Source of the DNA: Branchinecta lynchi | Taxonomy: Eukaryota > Arthropoda > Branchiopoda > Anostraca > Branchinectidae | Length of the DNA: 64,000 nt | Assembly: GCA_023053575.1 (NCBI GenBank) | Contig: JAKZAP010000007.1 | Location: forward strand, 11,359,008-11,423,007 | Direction of reading: 5' to 3' | In this document: positions 46,801-50,529 of the stretch, one piece after another | Layout: every line of letters begins with the position of its first letter | Numbering within the stretch: the first letter of the stretch is position 1 | Translations under genes and position numbers: made by a program | The notes under the pieces: model-generated | Seen by the model: the letters and a program-made list of their open reading frames with translations, nothing else | The model's database searches: none | What the model was told of the DNA's origin: nothing

Positions 46801-49383
46801 TAGCAAAGCAGCAATTAATGCTTTGCGGAAAAATTATGATACTTCTGTCGAACCGAGGGACAAAGCGAACAAGGAAATAAAATAGAACATAATAGTTTCT
46901 TTATTAATACCCAAATCTTGGAGACGTCAAGTAGGAGCTACTCTTTATACAACAGTACGCCATCGGTTAGAACAAGACCAAAGGTTTCGAGTGGATCCCG
47001 AAAATTTGATATTTGATCCAGACAATTAGGTCTTGTAGATGCTTGGTTTTCGACAGACATCTTAAAAAATTTTACTATTAAAATTTAGAAACAGATCAAG
47101 GCCAATAGTAATAATCTGAGAAGACCAAGTTCATATTTGACAGTGCAAAACGGGTACGTCAGCTGAATTTTACCAAGTTCGGATACAGATTCAGCATGTG
47201 TGTTTACCCTACAGCCTACGTCATATCTACTTTGACGAAACTGATCAAAACTTCCTTCTTTACTTCTGCCAAATTTCCGGTTTCGGCCAGATTCCCGACA
47301 AACTACTCCTCTAGCAAAAAAACAAAAACTCCTTACCCCTACATCAAACCTCTAATCAACTTCAGATAAAACTTTTATTTTTACTAAATTCTCTGTTTTA
47401 GCCGGATACTAATCGAACATCTTATCAAACATAAATACAAATTTTACTTTAAACAACTTAACCGATTTTGACCGGATTCCGGCCGAACTAATTGTTCCAC
47501 GAGAAAATAATTTTCAAATTCGGACTCGGCACGTCTCCTTACTCCTATATCGAACCTCTAATCAACTTGAGATGAAACTTCTACTTTTCACAGATTTTCC
47601 GTTTTTTGCCGGATTCCGGGTGAACAACTTGTCTAGCGAGAAAATATGCTCATACTCGGATTCGTTTCCTTACCGACTATTTCCTTGGCATTTGAAAAAA
47701 AATTCCTCTTAATTTCAAACCCCTCACCCACCTTTAATTATAGGACTGCATAACCCATCTTCGAACTTCACCTGTACTTTGACCAAAAAAGTCCTGATGC
47801 CAAGTTTGATCATAATATCTCATCTTCAAGAGTTATCGTACTAACAGACGGACAAACTCACAGATGGACAACTTTTACGAAGTCATAGGTATCCCTCCAC
47901 TTGCGTTTTGGGATCCCAAAAACAGTCAACCAGTTAAGCGCGAGAGCACTTGATTTCACAGCTTTAAATGAAATGGTTGTTTGAAATTAAACGAGATGAG
48001 CCCTTTGCGAGAAACACGATACTTCTGTCAAATGGTGGAGTACATCAAGTGACGGCTCAAACCAGAGACACACGTCACCACAGTACACCAACAACAGAAG
48101 CACGAGAGCCCTTATCTCACGGTGTTACACACTTGAGGCAAAAGGAAGTCCTTTGCACAGCCAGGTGAGCACTGCAAATTGGTGCAAACAACCAAAGTTA
48201 CCGGGTGATGATGAGAACTTCTTTCGTGTGCAATTAGCGGAGTATTTAGAGGAACAAACTGGGCTAGCTCTACTAAGTGGAGAAACTTCGTAAATGACGG
48301 ATTAAAGACTGAAAAACTGACATGACGACAAAAGTGAAGAGCTGGGTTTCCCGGAGAAAACAAGACAAAAATAAACGACACTTAAAGTAGATATGAAGGT
48401 CTAGATTATCGATTTTGTTTTTCAATAACTTGATTCGTCGCAAGAACATTTTTTATTCCGTTTCTTTCAGTGACGTTTTCATTTTGCAGCATTGCGGTCC
48501 GCTTGCTTGACACAATGACGCATCCGTCCTGTGAACCAATCACAAGAAGCCGTTCCGCTATGACGAACAAAAGTTCAGCTGGATTAGATGAGGCAAGTGC
48601 CAAATGTGGAAAATTCACATGAAAAATCAAGATATTGATTGTTTGGTGCGATCGGTCGAAATGTCAAGAGAGCTATTGTTTTTACGATAAAACAACCGCT
48701 AAACGGCGCTCATTTTTGTGATTCATTGGGCGTATGGGAGTTTCCTGTCTTTCGACTACTAATGTCTTTGCCTGAAATAACAAACACGCCGAAGTCAGAC
48801 TTACCAGGTATGCGGAGAGCGGTCGGTCATGCGATCGGAGATACCTCTTCTGCAACACCGTCTGATTCAACGCATGTCGAATATGCAAGGCCGACGCGTC
48901 GAACACTCCATACCGATGATCCGAAGTCGCACTAGCACCATTTTCCGAACGGCCGGAGCTGCTTCTTATTCCGAGTGCATCCGCATCCAAGCTGCTTTTC
49001 CCTCCCGCTCGAATCTGCTCGTTCACATAATTCCCTGATCTGGGCACATTTAGAGCAGAGCGGATAATCACAGCACTTCCGTCCAGGTGACCTGGTCCGA
49101 TTTTCGGTGCATGGGAGGTGCAGTACACCTCTTTGTCATCGATGTCATTCTGGTTGTTGCAGTACGACTTTAGGGTGAGTTTCGAACCACAAACTGCGCA
49201 CTTAAAGCACCCCTGATGGAAGAAGGTGAAATCTTTCAATGGTCCGATACGGTCGACAGGGTAGACTGTATGCGCGCACCGAAAACAGTTGTTTTCGTAG
49301 AAGTTGGGTTGCATGTTAGAAGCTGTAGGCATTCCTTTCTGTTTGAAATCCTTACGACATCCCGGTTTGATCGGCTTACGTTC
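1768..49383 (-). CDS. hil: Hillarin / LTD-1-like protein, LIM plus transglutaminase-like (partial, 9 exons)
   Basis: Nine exons read on the minus strand join in phase, each with GT donor and AG acceptor, to an open protein of 620 codons from the ATG at 49332 (637 from the acceptor at 49384). Order: LIM domain (residues 16-74), linker, charged coiled-coil segment (about 177-300), proline-rich stretch (PPPPTPP), then a transglutaminase-like/KY core (about 359-500) and a following beta-rich region. This order is that of insect Hillarin and nematode LTD-1, cytoskeleton-associated proteins linked to septins and actin-rich cortex. The family is usually around 800 residues from memory, so roughly the last 180 residues lie beyond position 1768 or off the window. 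Triad positions are Thr422, Ser466 and Gln480, so a catalytic role is unlikely. The introns are filled with mobile elements; the largest is 23.9 kb. The family assignment is recognition, not a search result. Confidence 0.88.
1899..2813 (-). other. Hillarin intron, 915 bp
   Basis: GT..AG intron between exons 2814-3022 and 1768-1898. It contains an (AAT)n run near 1968-1985, a poly-G run near 2669-2680 and a long poly-C run near 2744-2760. No other feature is recognised. Confidence 0.8.
2814..3022 (-). CDS. hil: Hillarin exon, region after the core
   Basis: A 209-bp exon between acceptor TTTTTTAG and donor GTAAGT, beginning by completing an Arg codon and ending one base into a Gly codon. It encodes YEYDDHYFLTDPKEFVYEFY, then a block with PFVRSLFFRYGLYFPEEH. 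This region follows the transglutaminase-like core in Hillarin and KY-type proteins and contains the conserved HYFLTDP and LFF.YGL strings as I remember them. Residues 507-577. Confidence 0.9.
3229..3410. mobile_element. Degenerate MITE with GATATTTC / GAAATATC arms
   Basis: The left arm has CTGATATTTCAGCC; the right arm has CCTTGCCAAGAAGGGCCGAA then ATATCGCTG and CAGCTGACG. The right arm is nearly the same as those near 15530-15580 and 58032-58070, which marks it as the same MITE family. The left arm has decayed and the boundaries are approximate. Confidence 0.6.
3696..4003. mobile_element. MITE with AGAGCGTGTTCC inverted ends
   Basis: The left end AGAGCGTGTTCCATCCT (3696-3712) and right end AGGGTGGAACACGCTCT (3987-4003) are inverted copies with two differences. 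The inside is rich in GTAGTTACTAC and AGTAACTATT words arranged in both orientations. About 308 bp, with no coding capacity. No clear target duplication was found. Confidence 0.7.
4759..4977 (-). CDS. hil: Hillarin exon, transglutaminase-like core with His and Asp positions
   Basis: A 219-bp exon after a poly-T tract and ATAG acceptor, with donor GTAGGT. It encodes YAGLHCVVIKGYSKSAGYQP, then FRNSWNAVYVAGAWRFVQCN and WGARHL, ending in a basic Lys/Ser-rich tail. In active family members the corresponding string is H-x-W-N-x-V ... D-x-T-W-G; here His is replaced by Ser466 and Asp by Gln480, while the structural W467, W476 and W483 are kept. Residues 434-507. This is the strongest identifying exon of the gene. 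Confidence 0.93.
5700..6627 (-). mobile_element. 5'-truncated non-LTR retrotransposon, reverse transcriptase C-terminal part
   Basis: The minus-strand frame is open from about 6627 to the stop at 5851. It begins just before RWKYVDDLSLAEVVFGACK, which contains the YVDD active-site motif of reverse transcriptase, and continues through the palm/thumb region (motifs LLGVVISSDLTWHENT, PLVEYACPVWH, IERVQKRSLQIIYG) typical of non-LTR elements of the jockey/CR1/Rex type. About 250 codons remain; upstream domains are missing and a stop lies just before the preserved part. The 3' side ends with an (ATTTG)n-like tail near 5700-5725, seen as TCAAATCAAATCAAATCATT on the plus strand. It is a dead-on-arrival copy within the Hillarin intron. 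Confidence 0.88.
6890..6960 (+). mobile_element. 3' end of a (TTAC)n-tailed retroelement
   Basis: The sequence ATTTACTCCGC, then GGTGGGTTATAAATAAAT and a (TTAC)n run is almost the same as at 20975-21041. A shared 3' terminus ending in a simple repeat is the pattern of 5'-truncated non-LTR elements or SINEs. No coding sequence belongs to it here. Confidence 0.65.
7698..8285 (+). mobile_element. TIR element, copy 1 of inverted pair (CAATGGGCAC ends)
   Basis: Bounded by CAATGGGCAC (7707) and GTGTCCATTG (to 8274), with TTAAAG-type sequence just outside both. The whole body is present in inverted orientation at 9654-10340. It includes stretches such as GCTGCTGATCTAGGGGGTAA (reverse strand). No transposase is seen, so it is non-autonomous. 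Confidence 0.75.
9019..9509 (+). mobile_element. Possible 3' end of a non-LTR retrotransposon
   Basis: A short open frame (9019-9258) is followed by an untranslated stretch and then AATAAAAGAACTTGAACTTG at the end. A 3' region ending in a short tandem repeat beside an AATAAA-like signal fits a truncated non-LTR element. The peptide itself is not recognised, so the call is tentative. Confidence 0.35.
9654..10340 (-). mobile_element. TIR element, copy 2 of inverted pair (CAATGGGCAC ends)
   Basis: The reverse-complement relative of 7698-8285, bounded by CAATGGGCAC (9664) and GTGCCCATTG (to 10324); the flanking CTTTAAAG-like bases extend the terminal repeat to about 20 bp. It is about 90 bp longer than copy 1. 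Together they make an inverted repeat with a 1.4-kb spacer. Confidence 0.75.
11001..11144 (-). CDS. hil: Hillarin exon, transglutaminase-like core with nucleophile position
   Basis: A 144-bp exon between a poly-T tract plus CAG acceptor and donor GTACTA. It encodes SIFRWITVKNLNTMHFDE, then GDTPMNLLRGIKYGTESYHV and LFKRLC. In transglutaminase-like domains the stretch before Y-x-x-L-F reads G-V-C-x-G; here it is G-T-E-S, so the catalytic Cys position is Thr422. The exon ends inside a Ser codon completed at 4977. Residues 386-434. Confidence 0.9.
11145..11955 (-). other. Hillarin intron, 811 bp
   Basis: GT..AG intron between exons 11956-12038 and 11001-11144. It is AT-rich apart from a triple 26-bp repeat near 11836-11913. 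Confidence 0.8.
11836..11913. repeat. 26-bp tandem repeat, about three copies
   Basis: Units of GGCTGCCGATAAGTGCAGCA plus AACTGT follow one another about three times, the last one altered (GGCTGTCGATACGTGC). GC-rich compared with the intron around it. Confidence 0.75.
11956..12038 (-). CDS. hil: Hillarin exon, start of transglutaminase-like domain
   Basis: An 83-bp exon with acceptor CTTCCAG and donor GTATGA. It encodes VAQEDQKTFTDLVRQLV followed by GRCTSDVEKA and a split Arg codon. The segment ending EKAR and running into IFRWIT in the next exon is the usual entry of the transglutaminase-like/KY fold (D..KARAIFRWI). Residues 359-386. It is too short to stand out as an open reading frame and was found by looking for the missing piece between its neighbours; the phase fits both sides. 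Confidence 0.87.
13958..14115. mobile_element. 158-bp MITE, GTGCGAACACACG ends
   Basis: The left arm GTGCGAACACACGATCAGGA (13958-13977) and the right arm ending GTGTGTTCGCAC (to 14115) are inverted repeats with one difference over about 22 bp. Weaker pairing continues inward (GGATTTTC / GAAAATCC). The middle holds TTGAAAAAATTTCAA. No coding capacity; it folds as one long hairpin. Confidence 0.8.
15412..15596. mobile_element. MITE with long inverted ends (GATATTTC family)
   Basis: The ends TTGAAACAATGCAT (left) and ATGCATTGTTTGAA (right) are inverted, and the similarity continues inward through ACTGATAC- and GATATTTC-containing parts, about 55 bp per arm with several differences. The right arm CCCTTGCCAAGAAGGGCCGA is shared with 3349-3372 and 58034-58053. 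Non-autonomous; boundaries approximate. Confidence 0.72.
16041..16785 (+). mobile_element. Family 1 element, copy A
   Basis: Starts AAACAAGATCTAAGGTTTCG followed by ATGGGATCCC and ends CGTTTTGGGATCCCAAAAAC. Between them are about three internal units carrying TTTCCGG...CCGGATTCCGG, then the shared 3' module (CACACCAAGTTTAATCAAAA, GAGAGTTATCGTGCT, ACAGACGGAC). About 745 bp. The long reading frame across it is not coding, since the frame changes between units. Confidence 0.85.
17430..17720. repeat. Inverted short minisatellite (CCGTAAGTT / AACTTACGG)
   Basis: The word CCACCCGTAAGTTCG and variants (CCATTCGTCATTTCAG, ACCCGTAAGTTATCC, CGCCCGTAAGTTTATCC) repeat in one orientation from about 17430 to 17590; the reverse complement (GCGAACTTACGGGTAG) repeats from about 17590 to 17710. 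The two halves can fold on each other. Confidence 0.7.
19696..19927 (-). CDS. hil: Hillarin linker exon with proline-rich stretch
   Basis: A 232-bp exon: one base completes the preceding Arg codon, then 77 codons in frame, ending in phase 0 before donor GTTAGT. The acceptor is TTTGCAG after a T-rich tract. The peptide holds the end of the helix (ALVEKQSKEMISLINEKKTE), an acidic Asp/Pro segment, a proline run PPPPTPP, and a segment leading into the transglutaminase-like domain (VFEEVDQIAIT). It covers residues 282-358. The proline run could bind SH3 or EVH1 partners, which is inference. Confidence 0.88.
20093..20957. repeat. Tandem duplication, two copies of about 435 bp
   Basis: CTGTCCAGAATTTAAAGGTG begins at 20096 and again at 20531; the two copies then run in parallel through CTTACTAAAGCAACGGC to the end CAACCTGG with only scattered differences. 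A direct, nearly identical duplication suggests a recent event in the intron. The unit matches no element known to me. Confidence 0.9.
20975..21041 (+). mobile_element. 3' end of a (TTAC)n-tailed retroelement
   Basis: TTTACTCCGCTTTCTGAAAA then CGGCGGGTTATAAATAAAT and (TTAC)n; the second copy of the terminus at 6890-6960. It directly follows the 435-bp duplication. Confidence 0.65.
22035..22770. repeat. Poly-C minisatellite, about 80-95 bp units
   Basis: Units contain GGGCTAGTCTCTGTGTGC, a C run of 8-12, CTCGCCTCATTATTCATCAC, then ATAGGATAACA and CACAAGGATGC. About seven full or partial copies occur, interrupted twice by a second repeated block (GACCTCGAAGGACATCAACA ... AAGCGAAGCGAAATC, near 22418-22510 and 22651-22750). 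The minus-strand reading frames here are only the repeat. Confidence 0.85.
22800..22996 (-). CDS. hil: Hillarin coiled-coil exon 2
   Basis: A 197-bp exon starting in phase 0 after the acceptor TTAG and ending after two bases of an Arg codon before donor GTGAGT. It encodes EEWEKELEKLTYRFEKE and continues with basic and acidic residues (DDLEKNLTLRRDRKKE), ending LLEHE. It is a predicted coiled-coil segment, residues 216-281. The split Arg codon is completed by the first base of the exon at 19927, which supports the join. Confidence 0.86.
22997..24783 (-). other. Hillarin intron, 1.8 kb
   Basis: GT..AG intron between the two coiled-coil exons. Most of it (about 23040-24290) is a family 2 element. 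24300-24780 holds no recognised feature. Confidence 0.8.
23040..24290 (+). mobile_element. Family 2 element, copy 1
   Basis: Contains repeated units with CATCAAGTTTCACTCGAATC and GGAGCAC, poly-C stretches, a 3' part with CGAGCGACAGACAGACATCA, and the terminal hairpin GGCACTTGGGCCTGCAAGTG followed by CCATAAA at 24263-24290. The 3' hairpin is shared with the copy at 28824-29801. The left boundary is not clear. Long plus-strand frames here are repeat-derived. Confidence 0.65.
24784..24900 (-). CDS. hil: Hillarin coiled-coil exon 1
   Basis: A 117-bp exon of exactly 39 codons, phase 0 at both ends. The acceptor is a poly-T tract followed by CTAG at 24901-24904 on the reverse strand; the donor is GTAAGC from 24783. 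The peptide begins DEETQRQLEMKHRQEEDEL and is dominated by Glu, Lys and Arg with heptad-like spacing, as expected for a coiled-coil or long single helix. It corresponds to residues 177-215 of the model. The neighbouring introns are 23.9 kb upstream and 1.8 kb downstream. Confidence 0.85.
25712..26015 (+). repeat. 20-bp minisatellite at left end of the 6.1-kb element
   Basis: About thirteen copies of GGAATAATCCGGAATGGTCA with small changes (GTT/GTC, ATA/ATG). Copies become more diverged toward the inside. Same orientation as the right-hand array. Confidence 0.92.
26375..27324 (+). mobile_element. Family 1 element, copy B (nested)
   Basis: Starts AACAAGACCAAAGGTTTCGA before TGGGATCCCA and ends CGTTTTGGGATCCCAAAAAC. 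It carries about four internal units with TTTCCGGTTT...CCGGATTCCG and the 3' module with GACGGACGAACGGACAAC. About 950 bp, inside the 6.1-kb TIR segment. Confidence 0.88.
27740..28000. repeat. Degenerate repeat with CCGAATTCGG-like words
   Basis: Two roughly 110-bp units carry TCATCCAACTTTTGTTCAAT / TCATCCAAATGTTGTTCAGT, CGCATC and GATTCGGT. Further ATTCGGT words follow to about 28190. The minus-strand peptide repeat (NLRRGRPNTVKSMRIEQKLD) comes from this tandem structure and is probably not a gene. Confidence 0.55.
28467..28502. repeat. Near-perfect 36-bp palindrome
   Basis: CATCAGTGTTTCCACAA, two bases, then TTGTGGAAACACTGATG: a 17-bp perfect stem with a 2-base loop. ATCAGTGTTT also occurs just upstream at about 28444 and GTGTTTCCACA just downstream. 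Confidence 0.9.
28824..29801 (+). mobile_element. Family 2 element, copy 2 (nested)
   Basis: The left end ATGGCACTTGCA (28824) and right end TGCAAGTGCCAT (to 29801) are perfect 12-bp inverted repeats. The 3' end also forms a hairpin, GGCACTT...AAGTGCC. The inside has repeats of CATCAAGTTTCATCCCGATC, AGATCCGGTTCCCCGTTCAA and poly-C, then GGACCGACCGACCGA before the 3' hairpin. About 978 bp, no coding capacity. It lies 33 bp from a family 1 copy. Confidence 0.78.
29835..30869 (-). mobile_element. Family 1 element, copy C (nested, inverted)
   Basis: Read on the minus strand it ends CATTTTGGGATCCCAAAAAC; it has about five internal units (CCGGAATCC...CCGGAAA on plus) and then the AGATTAGGCCTTAATCTGTT segment shared with copy B. 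The 5' terminal 85 bp or so with the first GGGATCCC are missing, so it is 5'-truncated. Confidence 0.85.
31320..31745 (+). repeat. 20-bp minisatellite at right end of the 6.1-kb element
   Basis: About fifteen good copies of GGAATAATCCGGAATGGTTA, preceded by diverged ones (GAATATTCGGGAATGGTTGG). It stops at GGAATGGTGTACATCAAAAA just before the right terminal repeat. Confidence 0.92.
33505..33930 (+). mobile_element. 5'-truncated non-LTR retrotransposon 3' end
   Basis: An open frame of 104 codons (33506-33820) reads like the C-terminal end of non-LTR ORF2 proteins: NMRADSLPLGERRKYLGS, then a zinc-knuckle-like CPMC-x10-HF-x3-C (CPMCSEGDEDLIHFMSGC). It is followed by an untranslated part and a 3' tail of (ATCAT)n at 33905-33928. 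The upstream part of the element is missing. A short triple repeat of ACCAGGTGAAA sits just before it. Confidence 0.78.
34596..35861 (+). mobile_element. Family 1 element, copy D
   Basis: Starts AACAAGAACAAAGGTGTCGA and ends CGTTTTGGGATCCCAACAAA. It is the longest copy, with about six internal units of about 136 bp (TTTCCGGTTTTTGCCGGATT, GAACTACTTGTC, GTGTTCAGCATGTCT, CAACTTCAAAT). About 1,266 bp. Confidence 0.88.
36115..36252. mobile_element. 138-bp hairpin MITE
   Basis: The left arm CACATAGAAAGTTGGAGGTG and onwards to CATCAA (36115-36152) pairs with 36215-36252 (TTGATATTAAGTCATATCTA ... CTTTCTGTGTG), about 38 bp per arm with a few differences. The loop repeats CAAACCTCTC. No coding capacity. 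Confidence 0.75.
36689..37087. mobile_element. hAT-like MITE, copy 1
   Basis: The ends AGGGACCCATAAAT and ATGTATGGGTCCCTG are inverted repeats that continue inward for about 49 bp (ACTCGCCATTCAGGGGGCTT). The direct repeat ATTTTACT lies on both sides (36681-36688 and 37088-37095). Eight-base duplications and CAGGG-type ends are usual for hAT. About 399 bp, non-autonomous. Confidence 0.85.
37796..37945. repeat. Degenerate pyrimidine-rich tandem repeat
   Basis: Words such as CTCAGATCTTCCCATTTC, TTTCAGATCTCCATATTTC and CTTCCCATT recur about five times with irregular spacing. Low complexity; the overlapping frames are not taken as genes. Confidence 0.6.
38370..38613. mobile_element. MITE with GGGACCGACTAAAAAG ends
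   Basis: The left arm GGGACCGACTAAAAAGGGCA pairs with the right arm ending GCCTCTTTTTAGCCGGTCCC, and similarity continues inward (GGAGGCACGAGTA / TACTCCTGCCTCC). Flanks TTCTAACT (38362-38369) and TTCTAATT (38614-38621) are an 8-bp duplication with one change. About 244 bp. Confidence 0.78.
38979..39139. mobile_element. Mariner-like palindromic MITE, copy 1
   Basis: Bounded by TA-CACTGGAAAA and TTTTTACAGTG-TA, with TA on both sides as in Tc1/mariner insertions. The inside is nearly a palindrome: GTATTTGCTACTGGGATTAA and TTAATCCCAGTAGCAAATAC. A second copy in inverted orientation is at 62756-62929. Confidence 0.82.
39735..43293 (+). mobile_element. 3.6-kb hairpin-ended element, copy 1
   Basis: The 5' end AACTAGACCTACGTTGCCCG is followed by four short hairpins; the 3' end is ACCAAAGTGTTGCTCTCGCA then ACACAAT. 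The body has about four tandem units, each with CAGGATTAAAATACCATAGA (39990, 40700, 41452, 41993), CAAACTTTCTTAC and GCAAAAGCTGCAAACCCCTC. A near copy lies inverted at 50530-53650. Reading frames in the units recur because the units are repeats; no transposase or RepHel domain is seen. Confidence 0.82.
39746..39820. repeat. Cluster of four perfect short hairpins
   Basis: CGTTGCCCGGGCAACG (39746-39761), GTTGCGGCAAC (39768-39778), CCGGCTTCGCCGG (39785-39797) and GTGTTGCGAGAGCAACAC (39803-39820) follow each other within 75 bp at the 5' end of the element. The last one is repeated, inverted, at the 3' end (43273-43290). Confidence 0.9.
43944..44030 (+). other. tRNA-like sequence without anticodon arm (SINE head or pseudo-tRNA)
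   Basis: TAGTATCGGGTTAGTAG resembles an A box and GTGCGTTCGATTCCTAC a T-arm/B box (GTTCGATTCC), followed by CTCCCGGCACAC and a T run acting like a Pol III stop. The A-to-B distance is about 17 bases too short, as if the anticodon arm were deleted, so it is not a working tRNA. Confidence 0.45.
44514..45508 (+). mobile_element. Family 1 element, copy E
   Basis: Starts AACAAGACCAAAGGTGTCGA followed by a changed CCGGATCCCA, ends CGTTTTGGGATCCCAAAAAC. It carries about four or five internal units; the part between the last unit and the 3' module is shortened compared with other copies. About 995 bp. Confidence 0.87.
45609..45680 (-). mobile_element. Solo 5' terminus of family 1
   Basis: On the minus strand it reads AACAAGACCAAAGGTTTCGA then TGGGATCCCAAAAATCTAAC, the exact family 1 5' end, and stops after about 70 bp (GTCTTCGCC). 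It lies 100 bp beyond copy E in opposite orientation. Confidence 0.8.
45855..46885 (+). pseudogene. Unrecognised coding-like region, possibly frameshifted
   Basis: Two long plus-strand frames follow closely: 45855-46337 (160 codons) and 46382-46885 (167 codons), in different frames. The peptides are not low complexity (e.g. KVRIFEILLSKCHKEAG; NALRKNYDTSVEP) and the GC content is higher than around. An AAATAAAAT word follows the second stop. It may be one intronless gene, retro-copy or TE open frame broken by a frameshift, lying antisense in the Hillarin intron. I do not recognise a family and it could be chance. Confidence 0.35.
46971..47923 (+). mobile_element. Family 1 element, copy F
   Basis: Starts AACAAGACCAAAGGTTTCGA, then GTGGATCCCG (changed), ends CGTTTTGGGATCCCAAAAAC. 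Inside, near 47138-47170, it carries CAGTGCAAAACGGGTACGTC and AGCTGAATTTTACC, which match the terminal sequence of the MITE at 57648, so a MITE end has been taken up or left behind here. About 953 bp. Confidence 0.85.
48805..49383 (-). CDS. hil: Hillarin exon with LIM domain
   Basis: The minus-strand frame is open from the acceptor at 49384-49386 (TAG) to the donor GTAAGT at 48804. ATG at 49332 is the first in-frame start; counting it as residue 1, the eight zinc ligands are C16, C19, H39, C42, C45, C48, C71 and H74, a complete LIM domain (spacing CX2C-X19-HX2C-X2-CX2C-X22-CX2H). Around it are motifs such as VYPVDRIGPLKDFTFFH and KLTLKSY. The exon continues with a variable linker to residue 176 and ends in phase 0. 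Upstream of ATG 49332 the frame stays open for 17 codons to a plausible splice acceptor (polypyrimidine-like CTGCCCTCGTATTTTAG), so the true start may be in an earlier exon. The last residues SAYL connect in phase to the coiled-coil exon 23.9 kb downstream. Confidence 0.9.
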
Positions 49384-50529
49384 CTAAAATACGAGGGCAG
49401 TTACAGACACATCACAGACATTCCACTTAGCTCAAGCAACTTAGTTAAAGAGCTACCACAGTGAGCTGTCACACCAGCATGCCAGAAAACCGAAACAACT
49501 GCAGCAGAATTGTTCAATACAATTCGTGCATTTCTGGTACCAAACTGTTTTTTGTTTTTTTTTTCTTCAAAACAATCCATAACAGGTATATCCCCCTGAT
49601 TGTCACTATATTTTGTTAAACCCCGAAGTACCTTTTTTCAGTGCCTTTTATTCAAATCTCGAGAGGCTGGATTACAAAACTGATTTTGTTTAGCACCAAT
49701 GTAGTTGGAACAAAACAGAGAGACCTTCACTTCGTTCCAAAGGCTATTTTGTCACTTAGTCAAACTGAAAAAGGCTGCTTCAATGAAGTCACTGAGTACC
49801 CAGTCTCGTAAAAACTCGACACCCCACTGACTTATGCCTACCTTCATGCTACACACTCGCTTTGACAAATAATTCGTTGCGGTCTCTTCCGCCCCGAGAA
49901 CTAGTGAAAACAATAAATAGCATAAATCCTATTTAGAATTTTAACCAATCGCAAAACGATAAGGAAGGTAAAAGTAATTTTAATTTTATACACAGATCAG
50001 ACAGTACAGGAAGCCGGCAAGACTATTCTGGGCAGGTGGGAATAGGACAATTTGAAATTCATGCTTGAAAACCGCAGTAGCCACAGACACGCTCAGGAAA
50101 TACCACACTGAAAAACATCTGGAAAAGAAATTCTGCCATTTAAAGTTTAAGAAAAAGCCAGAATATTTTTTTTATCTTGGATTACGCGGAGAATTGAATT
50201 TCAACAACACTTAAAACTCTTGATGACTAACCCTCCTTGCCGATACAAAATCGCCGTGTACATAGCGGAAGAGCCGGAAGCGGTACCACAGATGTCCCGA
50301 ACGATCGCCGTGATTGGCTGACACAGGACTTGAGTTGTTGACTTTGAGTCGGTAGGGCGACGTTTTCATGTTCTTCCTGAGGATCACTGGCGTGTTTTGG
50401 ACTTAGTCATATAGAGTATTATAGTGACTCTGTCCAGCGATTTTTTTTTCTCCCATCTTGGGCTCTAGTAGTGACGTTCAGAATACGCACTGCTGGCCCG
50501 ACAAGACAAAACTCATCATGACGCGGAGA
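49384..50529. other. Upstream of LIM exon: no recognised feature
   Basis: Directly upstream of the LIM exon on the minus strand. It holds either the intron before that exon or the promoter/5' UTR. No second coding exon, TATA-like element with support, or repeat was recognised. Confidence 0.5.

Larger units (their letters stand above)
24901..48804 (-). other. Hillarin intron, 23.9 kb
   Basis: GT..AG intron between the LIM exon and the first coiled-coil exon. It is packed with mobile elements: the 6.1-kb TIR segment 25692-31772 with nested copies, a non-LTR end (33505-33930), family 1 copies at 34596, 44514 and 46971, hAT-like MITEs at 36689 and 38370, a mariner-like MITE at 38979 and a 3.6-kb hairpin-ended element at 39735. 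24960-25680, 31781-33480 and 47930-48790 show nothing I recognise. Confidence 0.8.

Noticed and set aside
48639..49464. Plus-strand frames opposite the LIM exon
   Set aside because: Antisense shadows of the LIM exon, whose eight zinc ligands show the coding strand.
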